9,968 nucleotides of DNA from CADCTB01 sp035494015 (GTDB lineage Bacteria; Actinomycetota; Acidimicrobiia; Acidimicrobiales; AC-14). Positions 1 through 5,416 of the stretch are shown piece by piece (position 1 is the first letter of the stretch; every line of letters begins with the position of its first letter). A model generated the notes under the pieces. The model saw only the letters and a program-made list of their open reading frames with translations, was not told where the DNA came from and searched no databases. The stretch is taken from contig DATJHJ010000022.1 in NCBI GenBank assembly GCA_035494015.1, positions 1 through 9,968 of the forward strand, given 5' to 3'. The position numbers and the translations under genes were made by a program.

Positions 1-2433
1 CAGCAGCCGCCCCTGGAGTTCGGGAACGTGGAGCCCATCGAGCTCCAGACCGAGATGGAGCAGTCGTACCTCATCTACGCGCTGTCCACCATCACGGCCC
101 GCGCCCTGCCCGACGCGCGCGACGGCCTGAAGCCGGTCCACCGCCGGATCCTCTGGGACATGTTCGACCAGGGCTTCCGCCCCGACCGCACCATGGTCAA
201 GTGCGCCCGCATCACCGGCCACGTCATGGGCCAGTACCACCCCCACGGCAACCAGGCCATCTACGACGCCCTGGTCCGCATGGCCCAACCCTTCAGCCTC
301 CGCCACCCGCTCATCGACTTCCACGGCAACTACGGCTCGCCCGAGTTCGAAGCGGCGGCCGAGCGCTACACCGAGTCCCGCCTCAGCCAGTTGGCCATGC
401 AGATGCTGGCGGGGATCGACGAGGACACGGTCGACTTCGTGGACAACTACTCGGGGGACTTCACCGAGCCGAGCGTCCTCCCCAGCCGCTTCCCCAACCT
501 GTTGGTGAACGGGAGCCAGGGGATCGCGGTGGCCATGGCCACCAACATCCCGCCCCACAACCTGGCCGAGATCATCGATGCCACCCTCCACCTCATCGAC
601 CACCCCGAAGCCACCCCCGACGACCTCATGCAGTTCGTGAAGGGACCGGACTTTCCCACCGGCGCCTACATCCTGGGGAGGGCCGGGATCATGGACGCCT
701 ACCGCACCGGCCGGGGCTCCATCCGCATGCGGGCCAAGGCGGAGATCGTCGAGGGCAAGACCACCACCGAGATCCACGTCACCGAGCTGCCCTACCAGGT
801 CAGCGTGTCGTCGGTGGCGTCGAAGGTGGCCGAGCTGGTCGACTCCCGCCAGATCGAGGGCATCCGCGACATCAAGAACCTGTCGTCGGGCGAGGACACC
901 AAGCTGGTCGTCTACCTGAAGCGGGACGCCAACGCCTCGGTCGTGCTGAACAACCTGTTCAAGCACACGCCACTGCAGACCAACTTCGGGGTGAACATGG
1001 TCGCCCTGTGCGACGGCGTGCCCCGCACCCTGAACCTGGCCCAGGCGCTCACGTACTACATCGCCCACCAGGTCGAGGTCATCACCCGGCGGTCCCAGTC
1101 CCGGCTGCGCAAGGCCCAGGACCGGGCCCACATCGTCGAAGGCCTGATCAAGGCCCTCGACATGATCGACGCCATCATCGCCCTGATCCGGGGCTCCGAG
1201 GACCGGGCCGCGGCCCGCACGGGCCTGATGGACGCCCCCTTCGAGTTCAGCGAGATCCAGGCCAACCACATCCTGGACATGCAGCTCGTGCGCCTCACCC
1301 GGCTGGGCCGGTCCGCCCTGGAGACCGAGCTGGCCGAGCTGCGGGAGACCATCGCCGGGCTGGAGGCCATCCTCGCCGACGACGGCAGGCTGCGCCAGGT
1401 CATCAAGGACGAGATGGGCGAGATCAGGAACAAGCACGCCCAGCCCCGCCGAGCCGAGATCACCTACGACCCGGGCGACATCGACATCCTGGACCTGATC
1501 GACGACGAGGAGCTCGTCGTCACCATGACCCGGGCGGGCTACATCAAGACGGTGGCGGCCGACGCCTTCCGCACCCAGGGGCGGGGCGGCCGGGGCGTGG
1601 CCGGCGCCCGCCTGCGCGACAACGACTACGTCGAGCGGATCATCCATACCACCGCCCACGCCTTCCTGCTCTTCTTCTCCAACCGCGGCCGGGTGTACCG
1701 GCTGAAGGCCCACGAGATCCCCATGAAGGACCGCACGGCCCGGGGCACGGCCATCGTCAACCTGCTGTCGCTGGCCCCTGACGAGCGCATCCAGGCCATC
1801 ATCGACACCCGGGACTACGAGACCAGCCGGTTCCTGTTCTTCGTGACCCGCAAGGGCACGGTCAAGAAGACCCGCTTCACCGAGTACGACTCGTCCCGCC
1901 GGGACGGGCTGATCGCCATCAGCCTCCGTGACGACGACGAGCTGGTCCGGGTCCTGCAGACCGGTGGTAGCGACGACATCTTCATGGTGAGCCGCTCGGG
2001 CACCACCATCCGGTTCTCCGAGGACGAGGTCCGGCCCACCGGCCGGTCGGCCCAGGGCGTGATCGGCATGCGCCTGCGCCCGGGCGACGAAGTGGTGAGC
2101 TGCGACGTGACCCGGGACGACGCCGACCTCCTGCTCGTCACCGACACCGGCTACGGCAAGCGCACCAAACTCGACAAGTACCCCCGCAAGGGCCGGGGGA
2201 CCATGGGCGTCATCGGCATCCGCCTGGTCCGCAACCGGGGGTTTGTCGTCGCCGCCCTCATGGTCGGCCTGGAGGACGAGATCCTCGTCATCACCTCGGC
2301 CGGCGTCACCATCCGGGTGCCGGTCCGCAGCATCTCCTCGCAGGGCCGCGACGCCACCGGCGTCCGCATCATGAACCTCGACGAGGGCCAGACGGTCGCC
2401 GCCGTCGCCCCCGTCCTCTCCGTCGACGACTAA
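1..2433 (+). CDS. gyrA: DNA gyrase subunit A (type IIA topoisomerase A subunit), 5' partial
   Basis: This is the breakage-reunion subunit of a type IIA topoisomerase, which with GyrB passes one duplex through another and adjusts supercoiling. The frame is open to base 1 and the residues before the GTG at 28 look like coding sequence, so the true start is probably outside the window. Counting from that GTG (801 codons), the N-terminal signature ALPDARDGLKPVHRR is at 26-40. The catalytic tyrosine is Y114 in AAERYTE, the quinolone region HPHGNQAIYD is at 71-80, and a C-terminal pinwheel domain starts near 490 with a GyrA box QGRGGRG at 517-523. Some stretches (YLIYALSTI, GFRPDRTMVKCAR) also resemble actinobacterial ParC. 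The GyrA box and the nearby DUF3566 gene favour gyrA. An odd point is that the E. coli Ser83 position holds Gln (Q76), while the Asp87 position keeps Asp (D80). There is no acidic C-terminal tail. Confidence 0.9.
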   Translation, partial: QQPPLEFGNVEPIELQTEMEQSYLIYALSTITARALPDARDGLKPVHRRILWDMFDQGFRPDRTMVKCARITGHVMGQYHPHGNQAIYDALVRMAQPFSLRHPLIDFHGNYGSPEFEAAAERYTESRLSQLAMQMLAGIDEDTVDFVDNYSGDFTEPSVLPSRFPNLLVNGSQGIAVAMATNIPPHNLAEIIDATLHLIDHPEATPDDLMQFVKGPDFPTGAYILGRAGIMDAYRTGRGSIRMRAKAEIVEGKTTTEIHVTELPYQVSVSSVASKVAELVDSRQIEGIRDIKNLSSGEDTKLVVYLKRDANASVVLNNLFKHTPLQTNFGVNMVALCDGVPRTLNLAQALTYYIAHQVEVITRRSQSRLRKAQDRAHIVEGLIKALDMIDAIIALIRGSEDRAAARTGLMDAPFEFSEIQANHILDMQLVRLTRLGRSALETELAELRETIAGLEAILADDGRLRQVIKDEMGEIRNKHAQPRRAEITYDPGDIDILDLIDDEELVVTMTRAGYIKTVAADAFRTQGRGGRGVAGARLRDNDYVERIIHTTAHAFLLFFSNRGRVYRLKAHEIPMKDRTARGTAIVNLLSLAPDERIQAIIDTRDYETSRFLFFVTRKGTVKKTRFTEYDSSRRDGLIAISLRDDDELVRVLQTGGSDDIFMVSRSGTTIRFSEDEVRPTGRSAQGVIGMRLRPGDEVVSCDVTRDDADLLLVTDTGYGKRTKLDKYPRKGRGTMGVIGIRLVRNRGFVVAALMVGLEDEILVITSAGVTIRVPVRSISSQGRDATGVRIMNLDEGQTVAAVAPVLSVDD

Positions 2434-2438
2434 CCCCA

Positions 2439-2484
2439 CGTTTGGTCAATTCGCGGCCCTATTCGGCCCCCAATTGACCAAACG
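2439..2484 (+). terminator. Perfect 13-bp inverted repeat after gyrA, likely terminator hairpin
   Basis: Arms CGTTTGGTCAATT (2439-2451) and AATTGACCAAACG (2472-2484) are perfectly complementary across a 20-base loop. The loop can add an inner GGCC/GGCC stem at 2455-2458 and 2465-2468. The hairpin begins 5 bases after the gyrA stop. No T-run follows, only a pyrimidine-rich stretch, so it is a non-canonical (I-shaped) terminator or an RNA-end stabiliser. The arms are strikingly A/T-rich for this window, so a protein-binding operator is an alternative reading. Confidence 0.5.
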
Positions 2485-2533
2485 CTCCGCCTCTTCCCCC
2501 TCCTGAGCTGACCACCGTCCCCGGGAGGGGCAC

Positions 2534-3181
2534 ATGCACACGCATCACCGCACCGAGCGGGGCTCGATCCTGCCGTTCGTCGCCCTGGCCATGGTCCTGG
2601 CCGGGGTCTCCATCGTCCTGCTGGCCCGGGTGGGCGGGGCGGCCACCGCCCGGGCCGGGGCCCGCAACGCGGCCGACGCCGCCGCCTTGGCCGGGGCCGC
2701 CGAGGGCCGGGACGCCGCCGTCGCCTTGGCCGAGGCCAACGGGGCCGAGCTGCTCTCCTACCAGGACATCGGCATGGACACCCTGGTCCGGGTCCGCCTG
2801 GGCCCGGCCGAGGCCACCGGCCGGGCCCGTCGCAGCGGCGACCGGGGCGGGGCGGGCGGCAGCGGCAGCGGGTCGGCCAAGGGGCTGGCCCCGGCCATGC
2901 GGGCGGCCCTGGCCCGGGCCGAGCAGCTCCTCGGCCGGCCGGTGCCGATCACCTCCGGCTTCCGGTCGACCGAAAAGCAGGCCGCCCTCTACGCCAACCG
3001 GGCCGCCAACCCCTATCCCGTCGCCGCCCCCGGCAGCTCCATGCACGAGAAGGGCCTGGCCATCGACGTCCCCGCCGACTTCGTCCCCACCCTGCTCGCG
3101 GTGGCGTCCAGGGCGGGCCTGTGCCACCCCTATCCCGTCGACGATCCCATCCACTTCGAGGTGTGCCAAGGCGGTGGCTAG
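2534..3181 (+). CDS. Membrane-anchored TadG-like / M15 zinc peptidase fusion (VanY or D-Ala-D-Ala carboxypeptidase-like)
   Basis: This 215-residue protein has two recognisable parts. Residues 9-57 resemble the N-terminus of TadE/TadG pilus-assembly proteins: RGS, one hydrophobic helix (about 12-34), then AADAAALAGA (46-55). After a Gly/Ser-rich linker (about 101-115) comes an M15 peptidase domain. Visible there are SGFRS (141-145), the zinc motif SSMHEKGLAID with H171 and D178, and the last ligand H207 in DPIHFE, with C197 and C211 possibly forming a disulfide. M15 enzymes cut D-amino-acid or L-Ala-D-Glu bonds in peptidoglycan. The single helix would place the domain outside the membrane facing the wall. 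A strong GGGAGGGG site (2523-2530) sits before ATG 2534. The stop is only 9 bases before the retron RNA, so the two may share a transcript. The exact bond cut is unknown, and whether the gene belongs to the retron or is an unrelated neighbour cannot be decided here. Confidence 0.8.
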   Translation: MHTHHRTERGSILPFVALAMVLAGVSIVLLARVGGAATARAGARNAADAAALAGAAEGRDAAVALAEANGAELLSYQDIGMDTLVRVRLGPAEATGRARRSGDRGGAGGSGSGSAKGLAPAMRAALARAEQLLGRPVPITSGFRSTEKQAALYANRAANPYPVAAPGSSMHEKGLAIDVPADFVPTLLAVASRAGLCHPYPVDDPIHFEVCQGGG

Positions 3182-3190
3182 CCTCTCCAG

Positions 3191-3204
3191 CGGTGCGGCT
3201 GCGG
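3191..3204 (+). repeat. Retron a1 arm
   Basis: CGGTGCGGCTGCGG, the 5' arm of the end stem, pairs with 3354-3367 over 14 bp including one G-U pair. In known retrons this stem brings the branching G of msr close to the 3' end of msd, where reverse transcription starts. Confidence 0.82.
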
Positions 3205-3217
3205 GACCTCGAGTACG

Positions 3218-3266
3218 TCAGGACCGCCCTCAGGCGGGACCTGATCGCTCCGGGGCTACCCCGGGG
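3218..3266 (+). other. msr stem-loops (two GC-rich hairpins)
   Basis: Hairpin one: TCAGG (3218-3222) with CCTGA (3240-3244), a small A/GA internal loop, then CCGCC (3224-3228) with GGCGG (3233-3237) around a CTCA loop. Hairpin two: CCGGGG (3250-3255) with CCCCGG (3259-3264) around a CTA loop, extendable to 3248/3266. CTGA at 3241-3244 could instead pair with TCAG at 3267-3270, lengthening hairpin two at the expense of hairpin one. Short stable stem-loops right after a1 are what the RT recognises in characterised retrons. Confidence 0.72.
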
Positions 3267-3293
3267 TCAGCAACATCACCTCCGCATCCCATC

Positions 3294-3333
3294 GCCTGCG
3301 CCGGCCTGCCCCCAAAGGCAGAACCGCGCACGC
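3294..3333 (+). other. Predicted msd hairpin (msDNA template)
   Basis: A long bulged stem: CTGCC (3306-3310) with GGCAG (3317-3321) around a CCCAAA loop, then C3305 opposite AA, CGG (3302-3304) with CCG (3324-3326), bulged C3301, TGCG (3297-3300) with CGCA (3327-3330), and two further pairs past a C-C mismatch. That is about 14 bp in total. A single imperfect hairpin of this type is the usual core of the reverse-transcribed region. If msDNA is made, its strand would be complementary to this segment. Confidence 0.7.
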
Positions 3334-3353
3334 ACGACCGGACAGGTCGGGGA

Positions 3354-3367
3354 CCGCGGCCGCACCG
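3354..3367 (+). repeat. Retron a2 arm
   Basis: CCGCGGCCGCACCG, the 3' arm complementary to 3191-3204. It lies 36 bases before the favoured GTG start of the RT (18 before the alternative ATG), the normal order a1-msr-msd-a2-RT. Confidence 0.82.
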
Positions 3368-3392
3368 TGACATGAGAATCAGCACATGAAGC

Positions 3393-3398
3393 AGGAGG
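3393..3398 (+). promoter_or_regulatory. Ribosome binding site deciding the RT start
   Basis: AGGAGG lies 5 bases before GTG 3404. The in-frame ATG at 3386 has no recognisable Shine-Dalgarno sequence in front of it, and this AGGAGG would fall inside its codons 3-5. The GTG is therefore the better-supported start. Confidence 0.65.
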
Positions 3399-3403
3399 CG
3401 GCG

Positions 3404-4699
3404 GTGGCCGCCGGCCTGGCCGGGGCGTTCCTGGCCGGGGAGTGGGGCCCGCCGGCCATGGCCCGCCGGGGCCAGGCGTGCCTGGGCGACCGGCGGCGCT
3501 GGCTGTTCCACCTGGCCGCCGCGGCCCGGGCCGGCTTCCCCCGTGCCCCGACCGACGCCCCCCTTGCGCTGGCCAGCTTCCTGGCCGCCTGCCCGGAGCT
3601 CACCGGCACCGTCGCCCGGGACCGGGCCGCCGGTCGCCCCCTGCCGAGCGTCCGGCGGTGGTTCACGTCGCCCACCACCATGGGCCCTACGCCGTGGCCG
3701 GTCCCCGCGCTGCCGACCCTGGCCGACCTGCAGGACTTCCTGGGACTGGACACCGGGAGCCTGGCCTGGTTCGCCGACGCCCGGGGGTGGGAGCGGACCG
3801 TCGCCGACGAGGCCCTGCGCCACTACCGCTACCGGTGGAGCCCCAAGGCGGCGGGCGGGGCCCGGCTCATCGAGGAACCCAAGGGCGTCCTCAAGCACTT
3901 CCAGCGTCGGATCCTCCGCGACGTCCTCGACGCCATCCCGGCCCACGACGCGGCCCACGGCTTCCGCCGCCAGCGGTCCGTTCTGACCAACGCCGCCCAC
4001 CACGCCGGCCACGCGGCCGTCCTGCGCTTCGACCTGGAGTCGTTCTTCGCCTCCGTCCCGGCCGGGCGGGTGTTCGGCCTGTTCCGCACCGCCGGCTACC
4101 CCGAGCCGGTGGCCCACACCATGACCGCCCTGGTCACCAACGTCGTCCCGGTGACGGTGTGGCGGGCGGCACCCAAGGGCCCCGACCTCGCCGCCCACCA
4201 TCGCCTCGGCCGCCACCTGGCCACACCGCACCTGCCCCAAGGGGCGCCCACCTCGCCGGCGATGGCCAACCTGGTCGCCTACCGCCTCGACCGCCGGCTC
4301 CACGGCCTGGCGGAGGCCATTGGCGCCCGGTACACCCGCTACGCCGACGACCTCACCTTCTCCGGCCCCCACCGCCTGTGGCGGCGGGCGCCCGAGCTCA
4401 GCCGGCTAGTGGCGGCGATCGTGGCCGAGGAGGGGTTCCGGCTGCGGGACGACAAGACCAGCCGGCGGGCGGCGGGGGAGCGGCAGCTGGTCACCGGGCT
4501 GGTGGTCAACGTCCGGCCAAACGTCCGCCGCCACGACTACGACAACCTCCGGGCCATCGTCCACAACGCGGCTCGTGACGGCGCCCCGGCCGAAGACCGG
4601 GCCCACCTCTCGGGGCGCATCGCCTGGCTCGAGCACGTCCACGCGACCCACGGGGCGAAGGTCCGTGCCGAGTTCGACAGGATTAGCTGGAGGGCCTGA
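3404..4699 (+). CDS. Retron-type reverse transcriptase with N-terminal extension
   Basis: This RNA-directed DNA polymerase is expected to use the adjacent RNA as primer and template to make msDNA. From GTG 3404 it has 431 residues. The RT core begins near 140. Visible are AAHGFRRQRSVLTN followed by the retron NAxxH motif (NAAHH, 196-200), the first catalytic aspartate D210 in RFDLESFF, LPQGAPTSP (277-285), the active site YADD (313-316) and the retron VTGLVVN motif (363-369). All three catalytic aspartates are intact. Residues 1 to about 105 form an Ala/Arg-rich, probably helical extension with no catalytic motif I recognise. From memory the core most resembles the myxobacterial Mx162-like group, whose RTs also carry N-terminal extensions and lack a known effector. 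The alternative start is ATG 3386 (437 residues). The gene is not fused to a nuclease or other toxin domain. It is not a group II intron RT, since no maturase or HNH region follows the RT core. Confidence 0.93.
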   Translation: MAAGLAGAFLAGEWGPPAMARRGQACLGDRRRWLFHLAAAARAGFPRAPTDAPLALASFLAACPELTGTVARDRAAGRPLPSVRRWFTSPTTMGPTPWPVPALPTLADLQDFLGLDTGSLAWFADARGWERTVADEALRHYRYRWSPKAAGGARLIEEPKGVLKHFQRRILRDVLDAIPAHDAAHGFRRQRSVLTNAAHHAGHAAVLRFDLESFFASVPAGRVFGLFRTAGYPEPVAHTMTALVTNVVPVTVWRAAPKGPDLAAHHRLGRHLATPHLPQGAPTSPAMANLVAYRLDRRLHGLAEAIGARYTRYADDLTFSGPHRLWRRAPELSRLVAAIVAEEGFRLRDDKTSRRAAGERQLVTGLVVNVRPNVRRHDYDNLRAIVHNAARDGAPAEDRAHLSGRIAWLEHVHATHGAKVRAEFDRISWRA

Positions 4700-4751
4700 C
4701 GAGGGTAGGTAGCCCGGAAGCGACTACCGTCGAGGCAACACTCGGCATGAT

Positions 4752-4757
4752 AAGGAG
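4752..4757 (+). promoter_or_regulatory. Ribosome binding site deciding the DUF3566 start
   Basis: AAGGAG lies 4 bases before GTG 4762. The in-frame ATG at 4747 has only a weak GAGG 11 bases upstream and would place this site inside its own codons 2-4. GTG 4762 is therefore preferred. Confidence 0.6.
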
Positions 4758-4761
4758 CCCC

Positions 4762-5328
4762 GTGGTCCAGGGACGGCGCGTCCGTCTGGTCGTACGCAGA
4801 GTCGAGCCGTGGACGGTGTTGAAGTTCTCCGTCCTCCTGTTCGCCACCCTGTACCTGGTCATCCTGGTGGCCGGGCTGGTCCTGTGGGCGGCGGCCACGG
4901 CCACCGGCGTGCGCGGCAACGTCGAGAAGTTCATCGGTGACCTGATCGCCTCGGACGACTTCCACCTCCTGGGCGGGACGGTGGTCCGGGCGTCGGTGCT
5001 GGGCGGCGCCGTGCTCGTGCTGCTGGGCACGGGGGCGAACGTGCTCTTCGCCGTGCTCTACAACCTCATCAGCGACGTGGTGGGCGGCATCATCGTGGTG
5101 TTCGAGGAGCGGCCGACCCGCCGGCGCTCCGGGCGCCCAGCCCGCCCGCCGGTGAAGCTCGAGCCGGCGCAGAAGCCGGAGGCGCTGCGCTCGGCTCGGC
5201 AACGGGTCCGCCGCCTCGCCTCGCCCGGCGCGGCGGCACCGTCGGCGCCCGAGCCCGACCCGCTCGACCCCGACGGCGTCCCCGTCCCGGACGCCGAGCC
5301 GGTCGACGTGACCCGCCCCTCGGACTAG
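4762..5328 (+). CDS. DUF3566 transmembrane protein (Rv0007-like gyrA neighbour)
   Basis: This is a small integral membrane protein of 188 residues from GTG 4762 (193 from ATG 4747). It opens with a short basic segment and RRVEPWTVLKFS (12-23). Transmembrane helices follow at about 22-44 and 78-103, separated by a roughly 30-residue outside loop, then LYNLISDVVGGIIVVFEE (99-116). The start and end blocks match the DUF3566 proteins that follow gyrA in mycobacteria and other actinobacteria (recognised from memory of Rv0007). Their biochemical function is not established. After the domain comes a Pro/Ala/Arg-rich, probably disordered tail (about 118-188). In Rv0007, as I recall, the low-complexity part precedes the domain, so the layout is reversed here. 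It lies 62 bases after the RT stop. No tRNA genes follow, unlike the mycobacterial locus. Confidence 0.8.
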   Translation: MVQGRRVRLVVRRVEPWTVLKFSVLLFATLYLVILVAGLVLWAAATATGVRGNVEKFIGDLIASDDFHLLGGTVVRASVLGGAVLVLLGTGANVLFAVLYNLISDVVGGIIVVFEERPTRRRSGRPARPPVKLEPAQKPEALRSARQRVRRLASPGAAAPSAPEPDPLDPDGVPVPDAEPVDVTRPSD

Positions 5329-5339
5329 GCCGCCTCAGC

Positions 5340-5368
5340 CGGCAAGTCGGCGGCAAGCCGCTGGCAAG
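5340..5368 (+). promoter_or_regulatory. Three heptamer direct repeats, 11-bp period; candidate SARP-type operator
   Basis: CGGCAAG (5340-5346), CGGCAAG (5351-5357) and TGGCAAG (5362-5368) are separated by exactly 4 bases each (TCGG, CCGC), placing the copies on one helical face. SARP-family activators bind heptamer direct repeats with this spacing upstream of a -10 box. The block lies 48 bases before the oxidoreductase start, in the 88-base gap after the DUF3566 gene. No convincing -10 box was seen downstream, so regulator identity is a guess. Confidence 0.45.
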
Positions 5369-5416
5369 GGGGCCAGGAGACGCTGCCCGGGAACCCCACC
5401 CGAGCAGGAGGCTCCG

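Larger units (their letters stand above)
3191..3367 (+). ncRNA. Retron msr-msd non-coding RNA
   Basis: This 177-base segment has the architecture of a retron primer-template RNA and sits directly upstream of a retron RT. Its ends form a 14-bp stem (3191-3204 with 3354-3367, all Watson-Crick except U3200-G3358), extendable by a G-U pair at 3190/3368: the a1/a2 arms. Inside, the 5' half (msr) holds two strong GC hairpins at 3218-3244 and 3248-3266. The 3' half (msd, template for the msDNA) holds a long bulged hairpin at 3294-3333 and a small one at 3335-3349 (CGACC/GGTCG). GACCT 3205-3209 can also pair with AGGTC 3344-3348, extending the a1/a2 helix past a bulge and competing with the small hairpin. 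The branching guanosine cannot be fixed; G3205, G3211 and G3213 lie just inside a1. No promoter was recognised, so the RNA may come from readthrough of the upstream gene. The boundaries are inferred from pairing. Confidence 0.85.

Noticed and set aside
201..1781. 526-codon frame inside gyrA
   Set aside because: Low-complexity His/Pro/Arg translation, a shifted-frame shadow of the topoisomerase.
3386..3388. ATG as start of the reverse transcriptase
   Set aside because: It has no Shine-Dalgarno sequence, while AGGAGG at 3393-3398 is ideally placed for GTG 3404. Kept as an alternative in the gene entry.
3378..3388. The 11-mer ATCAGCACATG before the RT also occurs (minus strand) before the acyltransferase ATG at 9278
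   Set aside because: An exact 11-base match between two places in 10 kb on both strands is expected by chance. No wider similarity surrounds it.
3121..3389. Short plus-strand frames over the peptidase end and the retron RNA (84 and 71 codons)
   Set aside because: No ribosome site or recognisable protein pattern. The interval is better explained by RNA pairing.
3230..4372. Minus-strand 380-codon frame opposite the RT
   Set aside because: Gly/Val/Gln-rich shadow translation without motifs. The opposite strand encodes a fully motif-complete RT.
4704..4728. GGTAG/CTACC inverted repeat between the RT and DUF3566 genes as a terminator
   Set aside because: Only 5 bp with an 11-base loop and no T-run; too weak to call.
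4747..4749. ATG as start of the DUF3566 gene
   Set aside because: Only a weak GAGG 11 bases upstream. AAGGAG at 4752-4757 points to GTG 4762, and the extra five residues lie outside the recognisable domain.
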